A stretch of DNA of 64,000 nucleotides from Sphingobacterium nematocida (lineage in GTDB: Bacteria; Bacteroidota; Bacteroidia; Sphingobacteriales; Sphingobacteriaceae): positions 1 through 64,000 of the forward strand of contig NZ_FUZF01000005.1 of assembly GCF_900168125.1 (NCBI RefSeq), in the 5' to 3' direction. Shown piece after piece: positions 1-8,169 of this stretch. A program made the translations under genes and the position numbers. Each line of letters starts with the position of its first letter. Positions within the stretch are counted from its first letter, which is position 1. Under the pieces are notes generated by a model. The model made no database searches, had not been told where the DNA came from, and worked only from the letters and a program-made list of their open reading frames with translations.

Positions 1-277
<277 letters not shown>

Positions 278-338
278 AGCAGATAGACCTGTTGTCTTCT
301 CTGACTGTTCTTTTTCTTTCAATAACATGTCAATCAGC

Positions 339-366
339 CAGTAGCTATTAGCCAATAGCCATTAGC
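339..366 (+). repeat. Four tandem heptamers in the 23S-5S spacer
   Basis: Four consecutive 7-base units, CAGTAGC, TATTAGC, CAATAGC and CATTAGC, stand head to tail in the spacer between 23S and 5S. All end in TAGC and differ in the first three bases. No function is evident; slippage-prone spacer DNA or part of a pre-rRNA processing stem are both possible. Confidence 0.6.
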
Positions 367-377
367 TTGAGATATTT

Positions 378-487
378 CAGGTGCCTATATCGGCGGTGTC
401 TACCTCTTCCCATTCCGAACAGAGAAGTCAAGCCCGCCAGAGCCGATGGTATTGCCGTAACAGGTGGGAGAGTAGGTCGGTGCCTTT
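378..487 (+). rRNA. rrf: 5S ribosomal RNA
   Basis: The sequence has the 5S signature CCGAACAGAGAAG near 415-428. The two ends (AGGTGCC at 379 and GGTGCCT at 479-485) pair as the terminal helix I, with two wobble pairs. Length is about 110 nt, as usual for 5S. It lies about 100 nt after 23S and ends just before a strong terminator. The exact ends are uncertain by a few bases. Confidence 0.93.
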
Positions 488-495
488 TTTTATAC

Positions 496-527
496 AAAGC
501 CCCTTCAGGCAACTGGAGGGGCTTTTT
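496..527 (+). terminator. Rho-independent terminator of the rRNA operon
   Basis: A GC-rich stem (AAAGCCCCTTCAG, 496-508, with CTGGAGGGGCTTT, 513-525, closed by a GCAA loop) is followed by a T run. It lies 10 nt after 5S and ends the rrn transcript. Confidence 0.9.
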
Positions 528-654
528 GTTGTTATATATATCTTTTAATAGCTGTCTTTCCTTTCTATTATAATAAGAATTTTACATCCTTGCTAAAGGA
601 ATATACCCTATATTGTAACGGGAATATTATTAATAGAAGTCCCTATTGTAAATT

Positions 655-1719
655 ATGAATCGAAAAGTTGGAACATTTTTAGTGATTTTGTTCGTGATAG
701 TTGCTGGTTTGGTAGGTTATCGATTAGTAAAGAATAAAGAAAAGGCTGATAGCAATGTGAAAGGTGGTGGTGCAGGTCGAAGCGAAGTCAAAGTCTATGG
801 TATGATCGTTAAAGGGAAACCGTTTTCTGATTTTCTATCGTTAACAGGATCTATAGAGGCGAATGAAGTGGTAGATTTAAAGTCTGAGATTTCTGGTCTT
901 GTGGAACTCTTGAATTTTGAGGAAGGCGGGAAGGTCGCTGCTGGACACGTTTTGGTTAAGATAAACGATTTGGAATTACGTGCACAGCTTGAGCAGGCAA
1001 AAACTCGGAGTGCACTTGCCGGTGAAAATGAGCGCAGAGCGAATCTTCTGCTAGAGAAGGAAGCTATTAGCCAAGAAGAGTATGATATCGCTAGTGCTGA
1101 TTTTCGAACTGCAAAAGCGCAAATTCAACTAATTCAAGCACAGCTTAATAAAACAGTGATAAAGGCACCTTTTTCGGGAACTGTAGGATTACGGAGTATT
1201 TCAAAGGGAAGTTATATTACACCCACTACGCCAATTGCTCAACTCGTTAATATGGCTAGGGTCAAATTGCAATTTTCTATACCGGAAAAGTATGCGGTGA
1301 AGGTGAAAGTCGGTGAAGAAGTTCGTTTTACAGTACAAGGATCAGAAGATGTTTTTTTTGCAAAGGTATATGCTTTAGATCCTTTAATCGAGGAAAGTAC
1401 GCGCACATTGCGGGTGCGAGCAATAGCTGAAAATGGCGGCAATAGACTAATTCCCGGTGCATTTGCAAATGTCATTTTTCCGTTGGAGACAATTACCGAT
1501 GGTCTATTGGTTCCTACGGAAGCTTTGATACCAGTTCAGAATGGTAAAAAGCTGTTTGTGAAAAAAGAAGGCAAGGCTAAAGAAATTTTGGTAGAGACTG
1601 GTGGACGTTCTGATTCTGTAGTCTTGATTACGAAGGGAATTGCCGACGGCGATACCATATTGACTTCGGGCGTAATGTCATTACGTGACGGCAGTGCTGT
1701 TAAGGTAACGTTGAAATAG
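655..1719 (+). CDS. RND efflux periplasmic adaptor (membrane fusion) protein
   Basis: This 354-residue protein is the periplasmic adaptor of a tripartite RND pump and links the inner-membrane transporter to the outer-membrane channel. An N-terminal hydrophobic segment (about residues 7-25) with no lipobox cysteine suggests a membrane anchor or uncleaved signal. Then come a split lipoyl/barrel-sandwich domain (about 75-110 and 165-195), a coiled-coil hairpin between the halves (about 112-160) and the beta-barrel and membrane-proximal domains. It is the first gene of an operon with the pump (8 nt on) and TolC-like channel. The start ATG has no good Shine-Dalgarno site, as is normal in this phylum. 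The exported substrate cannot be told from sequence. Confidence 0.93.
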   Translation: MNRKVGTFLVILFVIVAGLVGYRLVKNKEKADSNVKGGGAGRSEVKVYGMIVKGKPFSDFLSLTGSIEANEVVDLKSEISGLVELLNFEEGGKVAAGHVLVKINDLELRAQLEQAKTRSALAGENERRANLLLEKEAISQEEYDIASADFRTAKAQIQLIQAQLNKTVIKAPFSGTVGLRSISKGSYITPTTPIAQLVNMARVKLQFSIPEKYAVKVKVGEEVRFTVQGSEDVFFAKVYALDPLIEESTRTLRVRAIAENGGNRLIPGAFANVIFPLETITDGLLVPTEALIPVQNGKKLFVKKEGKAKEILVETGGRSDSVVLITKGIADGDTILTSGVMSLRDGSAVKVTLK

Positions 1720-1727
1720 GAGGAGTG

Positions 1728-4700
1728 ATGAGTTTATCAACGTTAAGTATTAAGAGACCAGTATTAGCAATAGTGATGAACTTGTTGCTGATACTATTTG
1801 GAATAATAGGCTATACTTTTTTGGGGGTTCGAGAATTCCCTTCTATTGATCCAGCGCAGATATCTGTCAGGACTAGCTATGCGGGAGCTAATGCCGAGAT
1901 TATCGAATCTCAGATTACTGAGCCGTTGGAGAAATCTATAAATTCGATCGATGGAATTCGTAACATTTCTTCATCTAGTAATCAAGGTACAAGTAATATC
2001 ACTATTGAATTCAATTTAGATAAGAATCTGGAAGAGGCTGCAAATGATGTGCGCGATAAGGTGTCACAGGCGCAACGAAATCTTCCTCAAGATATCGATG
2101 CGGCTCCCGTAGTTTCAAAAGCTGATGCTGATTCAGAACCTATTATTACAATGACGGTTCAAAGTGCGACTAAAAATGTACTTGAGTTGTCTGATTATGC
2201 TGAAAATGTAATTGCGCAAAGACTTCAAACTATCCCTGGGGTAAGTTCTGTTCAAATTTGGGGACAGAAGAAATTTGCTATGCGTTTATGGATAGATCCT
2301 GTAAAACTATCATCTTATGGCTTAACTGTATTGGATGTTCGAACAGCTTTGAATAGTCAAAACGTAGAGTTGCCTTCAGGTAAATTGACCGGGGCCAATA
2401 CAGAATTAGCCGTAAAGACAATCGGAAACTTATCGACGGAAGAAGGTTTTAATAATATCGTTATTCGGGCAGAAGGTAATCGAATTATTAGGTTAAGTGA
2501 TATAGGTAAAGCTACTTTAGAGGCGGAGAATTTCGAAACAAAGATGTCGGATTCAGGATATCCAATGGTTAGCTTAGCTATTATTCCACAGCCTGGTACT
2601 AATTATTTAGATATAGCCAAAGAATTTTATGAGGAATACGATCGACTGGAGGTTGATCTTCCTGAGGGATTCGAAATTAATGTCGCTTTAGATAATACCC
2701 AATTTGTGAAGCGAGCGGTATTAGAAGTCGTTGAGACCTTGCTGATTTCTATAGTTTTGGTTGTAATTATTATTTATATTTTCTTTCGAAACTGGAGTAT
2801 AGCATTCAGACCGTTGATTGATATTCCTGTATCTCTTATCGCTACTTTTTTTATAATGTATCTATGTGGGTTTTCAATCAATGTATTGACATTATTGGCT
2901 ATAGTGTTAGCTACTGGTCTTGTGGTTGATGATGGGATCGTAGTAACAGAAAATATATTTAAAAAGGTTGAAGAGGGAATGTCTCCGATCGAAGCCGCTA
3001 TAAAGGGGTCTAATGAAATATTTTTCGCTGTCATTTCTATATCGGTAACATTGGCCGCAGTGTTTCTGCCTGTTATCTTTTTGGAGGGGTTTGTGGGGAG
3101 GTTGTTTCGAGAGTTTGGAATTGTGATAGGCGCAGCGGTATTGATTTCCGCATTCGTATCGCTCTCGTTAACTCCTATGTTGAATGCTTATCTCATGAAA
3201 GGCGGAGAGCAAAAGCGATCAAAGTTTTATGAAAGAACAGAACGCTACTTTGTTATGATGAATAAGGAGTATGAAGGTTCTCTCAGGAGTTTTTTAGGTC
3301 GAAGGTGGCTGAGTGTAGCAGTTATAGGCGCTTGTTTTGTTTTAATATATTTTTTTCATCAGCTTTTGCCTAAGGAGACGGCGCCTTACGATGATCGCAG
3401 TTACGTTTCTTTGAGAGCTACAGCTCCAGAGGGCGTTTCTTATGATTATATGGATCGTTTTATGACGGAGTTAACTTTATTGATTAACGATTCGGTTCCA
3501 GAGAAAAAGGTTAGTTTAGTGATAACTTCTCCTGGATTTGGTTCTTCTTCTTCCAACAGTGGTTTCGTACGTTTAGGCTTGGTGCAACCTCAAGAGCGGG
3601 AGCGGAGCCAAGAAGAAATAGCTAATCAGTTATCGCGATTGACACGACAATATTCTGAGGCCAGAGTTGCTGTATCTCAACAACCTACAATTGCCGTAAA
3701 TAGAAGAGGAGGTTCTCCAATTCAGTATATTATTCAAGCACCTAATTTTCAAAAATTAGAAGAGAAGATTCCAGAGTTTATGGAAGAGTTGTCCAAGGAC
3801 AAAACTTTCTCCATGGTAGATGTTAATCTCAAGTTTAATAAACCCGAGTTGTATGTACACATCGATAGAGAGAAAGCGCAAGCATTGGGGGTATCTGTAT
3901 TGGATGTAGCGCAGACTTTACAGATGTCTCTATCTGGTCAGCGCTTCGGATATTTTATGATGAATGGGAAACAGTATCAGGTGATGGGGCAGTTTGATCG
4001 CAAGGATCGTGCAACACCGACCAATCTAACTTCAATTTTTGTAAAGAATAGAGATGGAAAACTGATTCAACTAGACAATATCGTGGAGGTTCAGGAGCAT
4101 AGTAGCCCTCCGCAGCTTTATCATAACAATAGATATATGTCCGCTACAGTATCAGCATCTTTGGCTCCTGGAAGAAGTATGGGCGAGGGTATCGAAGCTA
4201 TGGATGCTGTTAAAGAAAGAGTTTTAGATGAAAGTTTTACTACAGATTTAGGGGGCGAAGCTAGAGATTTCGTGGAAAGTGGATCAAATACGATGTTTGC
4301 CTTTGGGTTAGCTGTTCTCTTGATATTTTTGATTTTGGCGGCACAATTTGAAAGCTTTGTAGATCCCATCATAATTTTGCTAACAGTTCCAATGGCTGTT
4401 GGGGGAGCACTGTTTTCGTTGTGGTTATTTGGACAATCGTGGAATATCTTTAGTCAGATAGGTACTATTATGCTGATTGGACTTGTCACGAAAAACGGCA
4501 TTTTAATTGTAGAATTTGCTAATCAACTGCGGGAAGAAGGTCACGAAAAGTTTGAGGCGGTAGTCCTTGCTGCAGAAGCAAGATTAAGGCCGATTTTAAT
4601 GACTTCTTTAGCCATTGCGTTGGGGGCCTTGCCTATTGCTCTTTCTTTGGGGGCGGCTTCTACAAGTCGTATTGGTATGGGAGTTGTGATCGTTGGTGGT

Positions 4701-4805
4701 ACGCTCTTTTCTTTGTTGTTGACGTTATACGTTATTCCCGGATTTTACTTGATGTTTTCTCGTAAGCGAGTACATCGTCCCGAATTTGACCAGATAGATG
4801 AATAG
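1728..4805 (+). CDS. RND (HAE1/AcrB-type) multidrug efflux pump
   Basis: This is the inner-membrane proton-driven pump of the RND superfamily, about 1,025 residues, the usual length. It shows the opening SLSTLSIKRPV with TM1, two large periplasmic loops, and two six-helix bundles (about 335-560 and 860-1010). The proton-relay pair Asp-Asp is present in TM4 (VVDDGIVV, residues about 401-402), and the TM10 lysine in the TKNGIL segment. A GTG three bases upstream is in frame, but ATG at 1728 is preferred; AGGAGG lies at 1718-1723. It is cotranscribed with the adaptor and overlaps or abuts the channel gene. Substrates are unknown; drug, dye or solvent export is typical. Confidence 0.95.
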   Translation: MSLSTLSIKRPVLAIVMNLLLILFGIIGYTFLGVREFPSIDPAQISVRTSYAGANAEIIESQITEPLEKSINSIDGIRNISSSSNQGTSNITIEFNLDKNLEEAANDVRDKVSQAQRNLPQDIDAAPVVSKADADSEPIITMTVQSATKNVLELSDYAENVIAQRLQTIPGVSSVQIWGQKKFAMRLWIDPVKLSSYGLTVLDVRTALNSQNVELPSGKLTGANTELAVKTIGNLSTEEGFNNIVIRAEGNRIIRLSDIGKATLEAENFETKMSDSGYPMVSLAIIPQPGTNYLDIAKEFYEEYDRLEVDLPEGFEINVALDNTQFVKRAVLEVVETLLISIVLVVIIIYIFFRNWSIAFRPLIDIPVSLIATFFIMYLCGFSINVLTLLAIVLATGLVVDDGIVVTENIFKKVEEGMSPIEAAIKGSNEIFFAVISISVTLAAVFLPVIFLEGFVGRLFREFGIVIGAAVLISAFVSLSLTPMLNAYLMKGGEQKRSKFYERTERYFVMMNKEYEGSLRSFLGRRWLSVAVIGACFVLIYFFHQLLPKETAPYDDRSYVSLRATAPEGVSYDYMDRFMTELTLLINDSVPEKKVSLVITSPGFGSSSSNSGFVRLGLVQPQERERSQEEIANQLSRLTRQYSEARVAVSQQPTIAVNRRGGSPIQYIIQAPNFQKLEEKIPEFMEELSKDKTFSMVDVNLKFNKPELYVHIDREKAQALGVSVLDVAQTLQMSLSGQRFGYFMMNGKQYQVMGQFDRKDRATPTNLTSIFVKNRDGKLIQLDNIVEVQEHSSPPQLYHNNRYMSATVSASLAPGRSMGEGIEAMDAVKERVLDESFTTDLGGEARDFVESGSNTMFAFGLAVLLIFLILAAQFESFVDPIIILLTVPMAVGGALFSLWLFGQSWNIFSQIGTIMLIGLVTKNGILIVEFANQLREEGHEKFEAVVLAAEARLRPILMTSLAIALGALPIALSLGAASTSRIGMGVVIVGGTLFSLLLTLYVIPGFYLMFSRKRVHRPEFDQIDE

Positions 4806-6117
4806 TATGAAGCTTGTAGTATTGGTTTTTACAACTTGGATTGGAGCTGTTCTTCCAGGTTTTGGACAGGATTTATTGACTATAAAGGAAGCTGTTGAGA
4901 TAGCCTTGTCAAACAATTATGATATTAAATTGTCGCGAAATGAACTGGAAGTGGCTGCCGAGAATGTCACCTATGGAAACGCAGGTATGTTACCAAGTGT
5001 GACGGGTAACTTTAGTCAGAATAATAGTATACAGAATTCTAAGCAAACCCAAAACGATGGGAGTACCCGAGCTTTGGATAATGCAAAGAATAATAATATG
5101 ACCTACGGTGTAAGTCTAGGTTGGACCATTTTTGATGGCTTAGGTATGTTTTCGAGGTATGAATCGCTTAGGGAATTAGAAAAACTTGGAGGAATCCAGG
5201 TGAAGCGTACGGTTGTATCTATGGTATCGGATGTCATACGTACCTATTATAGTATTGTCGAACAGCAGAATCTTTTAATGGCTATAGATTCAAGTATATT
5301 GATTTCTAAAGAAAGATTACGTACTGCTGAGAATCGTTTTTCTATAGGTAAGGCTTCTCGATTGGAGGTGCTTAATGTACAGGTTAATCTGAATGAGGAC
5401 GAATCTACGCGTTTGAGACAGATGGAAGTTGTCAAGAATCTTAAGGTCGCTCTTAATGGGTTATTGGCTAGATCATTATCTCTTGATTTTGCCGTCGTCA
5501 CAGAGGTGAAAATAGATCAGTCCATGGTGCTCGAAAATTTATTGGATCAAGCTAAAGTGCATAACCCAGACCTTATTGGTGTGAGTATTAGCAAGCGCTT
5601 GGCCGAACTTGAGGTTAAGAATGTGAAAGCTGCGCGCTACCCAACAGTGCGACTAAATGGAGGCTACAACTTTTCAGAATCAGAGTCTAGTTTAGGATTT
5701 GTAGCCCAATCCAATTCAAGGGGGCTCAATTATGGGGTATCAGCTTCACTTAATATATTCGATGGTTTTAATCAACGCCGTAATGAACGCGTTGCAAAAC
5801 TTAGGGTCGATAATGCTGAACTTGCGGTAGAGCAGCAACGTGTCGCTGTGGAAACTGCGATTACTCAAGCATTTCATAGTTATCAGACCAATCTTGCTTT
5901 GGTAAACATTGAAGAAGGGAACGAACGGATTGCTAAACAGAATTTGAGTATTACCTTAGACAAATTTCGTATCGGTTCAATTAGTGCCGTTGAGTTTAGA
6001 GACGCACAACAGAATTACATTGATGCAGTCACTCGCTTCAATACCGCTAAGACGCAAGCAAAACTGTCCGAAGCTATGTTAAAGGAATTAGTGGGAGCGA
6101 TTGATTTTGTACGGTAA
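4798..6117 (+). CDS. TolC-family outer-membrane efflux channel
   Basis: This 439-residue protein is the outer-membrane duct of the RND system encoded by the two preceding genes. It has a signal peptide (about residues 4-23, ending GFGQ) and two internally similar OEP repeats rich in long amphipathic helices, with the typical LNxxLN-like and FRxGxxSxxE features (for example FRIGSISAVEFRDAQ near residue 395). The start at 4798 overlaps the pump by 8 nt; a second in-frame ATG at 4807, one base after the pump stop, gives a tidier signal peptide and may be the true start. Overlap points to translational coupling. Confidence 0.92.
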   Translation: MNSMKLVVLVFTTWIGAVLPGFGQDLLTIKEAVEIALSNNYDIKLSRNELEVAAENVTYGNAGMLPSVTGNFSQNNSIQNSKQTQNDGSTRALDNAKNNNMTYGVSLGWTIFDGLGMFSRYESLRELEKLGGIQVKRTVVSMVSDVIRTYYSIVEQQNLLMAIDSSILISKERLRTAENRFSIGKASRLEVLNVQVNLNEDESTRLRQMEVVKNLKVALNGLLARSLSLDFAVVTEVKIDQSMVLENLLDQAKVHNPDLIGVSISKRLAELEVKNVKAARYPTVRLNGGYNFSESESSLGFVAQSNSRGLNYGVSASLNIFDGFNQRRNERVAKLRVDNAELAVEQQRVAVETAITQAFHSYQTNLALVNIEEGNERIAKQNLSITLDKFRIGSISAVEFRDAQQNYIDAVTRFNTAKTQAKLSEAMLKELVGAIDFVR

Positions 6118-6129
6118 CTATTCTGTTAG

Positions 6130-6163
6130 GCAAACGTTTTCGCAATTTAAGTCAAACGTTTGC
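6130..6163. promoter_or_regulatory. Twin LacI-type palindromes (or terminator stem) after tolC
   Basis: GCAAACGTTT (6130-6139) and AAACGTTTGC (6154-6163) are inverted copies. Each sits on its own near-palindrome centred on CG (centres at 6135/6136 and 6157/6158, 22 bp or about two helical turns apart). This core is typical of LacI/GalR-family operators. The two could instead form a 10-bp hairpin with a 14-nt loop, followed after five bases by TTTTTT, which would end the efflux operon. The GH109 gene starts 210 bp downstream, so an operator role there is possible. Both readings are inference. Confidence 0.5.
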
Positions 6164-6373
6164 GTTCGTTTTTTATTTCTTATTATGGTATTTATAGATT
6201 ATTATTGTCTTAGATAATTCGATAAAAAGAAGTTATCTATAACCAACAAGCCTTGAAGTATAGATTGGTTATTTATGACAAAAGACTGTTTAGTTTGTTT
6301 TAAAATAGGTGATTTTAAAGGGGGCTTTATGTCCCCTTTGATTTTTTGATGGAAAATAAACCCTAAGATTAAT

Positions 6374-7789
6374 ATGAGTTCAAATAGAAGAGATTTTTTA
6401 AAGAAAGCGGGATTTCTTTCAGCAGCAGCACTATCTTTGCCTGCTCTAAATAATGAAGCGCTTGCAGCTACATCGTTCAATATGTGGGGATATGCTGCTC
6501 CTAAGATTGATAAAGTAAGAATCGCTGTGATTGGTTTGGGGATGAGAGGTCCTGGTGCTGTCGATCGCTTATCTTATATCGAGGGAACTGAGATCGTGGC
6601 TTTATGTGATAGACATGCCGATCGTGTTGATAAAGCGCAGAAAATTTTGACAGGTAAAGGCTTGAAAGAAGCAAAGTCTTATTCTGGTGATAACGGTTGG
6701 GAGAAATTACTGAAGGAAGAGGAAGTCGATCTTGTCTATATCTGTACACCATGGGAGTTTCATGCTCCAATGAGTATTGCAGCGATGAAAGCTGGTGCAC
6801 ATGTTGCTTGTGAAGTTCCTATTGGTTTGACAGAAAAGGAATGTTGGGAAGTCGTTAAAGTTTCAGAGGCAACGAAAAAACACTGTATGATGTTGGAAAA
6901 CTGTTGTTATGACTTTTTCGAAATGTTAACATTGAATATGACTCGTCAGGGTATGTTTGGTGAACTGGTGCATGCTGAAGGGGCTTATATCCATGATTTG
7001 CTGGATTTGAATTTCAACAGCAAGAATGGATATGATAATATGTGGCGTTTACGTGAGAACATTAAAATGAACGGAAACCTTTATCCTACACACGGTATCG
7101 GACCGATTGCTCAATGTTTGAATATTAACAGCGGTGATCGGATGACACATTTAGTAGCTATGCAGACAGCTGATTTTATGATGGCAGATAGAGCCCGGGA
7201 ATTAGCAGCCAAAGATTCTTTTTATCAAGAGTTTGTTGGTAAAAAATACCGCGGAAATATGGATACTACCCTGATTAAGACAGAAAAGGGAAAAACTATG
7301 ATGATCCAACATGACGTTACTTCCCCTAGACCTTATTCGCGTTTACATTTATTAAGCGGTACGAAAGGTTTCGCACAGAAGTATCCAAAAGAGGGCATTG
7401 CTTTCGGACACTCTTTTGTTAAGGAAGAGGAAATGAAAGGGTTGTACGAGAAATACACACCGCAATTAATTAAGTTTATTGGTGAACAAGCTAAGCAGGT
7501 TGGCGGACATGGTGGTATGGACTTTATGATGGATTGGCGTCTGATTGACTGTTTGAGAAATGGATTACCTATTGATCAACCGGTTTATGAAGGAGCTTCT
7601 TGGTCTGTTATTGTTCCGTTAAGCTGTGAATCTGTGGCCAAAAATAGTAAAACTGTTGCTATTCCTGATTTCACGAAAGGAAACTGGAAGACAAATGCAC
7701 CTCATGATATGACGTTAAATGGAGGCGGAAATACTGGAATTCGTCCTAAGGTATCTAAAGATCAAAGCAAGCAATTAAAAGTTGGTTAA
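6374..7789 (+). CDS. Gfo/Idh/MocA-type glycosidase, GH109 (alpha-N-acetylgalactosaminidase-like)
   Basis: The 471-residue product begins with a twin-arginine signal (NRRDFLKKAG, then a hydrophobic stretch to about residue 32), so it is probably exported folded with its bound NAD. An NAD-binding Rossmann fold follows (GLGMRG at 54-59), with the CTPWEFH segment near 125-130. The C-terminal part fits the GH109 family of Elizabethkingia NagA, which removes alpha-linked GalNAc by an NAD-dependent oxidation-elimination route. The YPTH segment at 237-240 matches the tyrosine/histidine pair I recall as important in that enzyme. It stands alone between terminators. Activity on GalNAc is inferred; other GH109 members have different substrates. 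Confidence 0.85.
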   Translation: MSSNRRDFLKKAGFLSAAALSLPALNNEALAATSFNMWGYAAPKIDKVRIAVIGLGMRGPGAVDRLSYIEGTEIVALCDRHADRVDKAQKILTGKGLKEAKSYSGDNGWEKLLKEEEVDLVYICTPWEFHAPMSIAAMKAGAHVACEVPIGLTEKECWEVVKVSEATKKHCMMLENCCYDFFEMLTLNMTRQGMFGELVHAEGAYIHDLLDLNFNSKNGYDNMWRLRENIKMNGNLYPTHGIGPIAQCLNINSGDRMTHLVAMQTADFMMADRARELAAKDSFYQEFVGKKYRGNMDTTLIKTEKGKTMMIQHDVTSPRPYSRLHLLSGTKGFAQKYPKEGIAFGHSFVKEEEMKGLYEKYTPQLIKFIGEQAKQVGGHGGMDFMMDWRLIDCLRNGLPIDQPVYEGASWSVIVPLSCESVAKNSKTVAIPDFTKGNWKTNAPHDMTLNGGGNTGIRPKVSKDQSKQLKVG

Positions 7790-7819
7790 TATAAGGTACA
7801 TGAATTAATGTATAATGAA

Positions 7820-7850
7820 GGGAGATATTGAAAGTATCTCCCTTTTTTTT
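7820..7850 (+). terminator. Terminator after GH109 gene
   Basis: GGGAGATA (7820-7827) pairs with TATCTCCC (7835-7842) across a 7-nt loop and is followed by eight T residues. Confidence 0.9.
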
Positions 7851-8073
7851 CTGAAAGTGTTCGTATTATTGATCCGTGACTACTTTTCAAAGGCATCAAT
7901 GAGCTCTCTTCATTCGGTTTAATGGACATCAAGAACTTTTTTCATTACATTGTTCTCTATCGTAGACATTCAAGAGCTCACCCACTACAATCGGGTTCGG
8001 TTCATGCTTGTTGGTGATCCAGAGGTATCATGAAAGTTTTATTGAGTCAAACAAAGATATTGGCTTTTGAGCT
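7851..8073. repeat. Gene-free stretch with dispersed-repeat segments
   Basis: No convincing gene lies here. Bases 7843-7861 (T8 plus CTGAAAGTGTT) are identical to 17886-17904, which also directly follows a terminator. Bases 7921-7936 match 17911-17926 at 13 of 16 positions. Bases 7898-7920 match 15793-15815 at 21 of 23. These look like pieces of a degenerate intergenic repeat family. Copy number elsewhere is unknown. Confidence 0.45.
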
Positions 8074-8169
8074 GTGTTATCTAAAGTTTGTTTTGCTAAA
8101 GCTGAGTTAATTCAATATATTAAACTTTCTAAATTAAGAGAGCAACAAAAGATATTATCAGATGAATAA
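8074..8169 (+). CDS. Possible 31-residue ORF or gene remnant
   Basis: A GTG-initiated frame runs to TAA at 8167-8169 and overlaps the start of the next gene by 8 nt. Its predicted product is helical and charged (for example KLREQQKILSDE at the end), unlike typical spacer DNA, and the overlap geometry resembles coupled genes in this genome. It could be a leader peptide, the tail of a decayed gene, or chance. No family is recognised. Confidence 0.22.
   Translation: MLSKVCFAKAELIQYIKLSKLREQQKILSDE

Noticed and set aside
367..573. 68-codon open frame across the 5S region
   Set aside because: It lies in the 5S rRNA and its terminator; no protein features.
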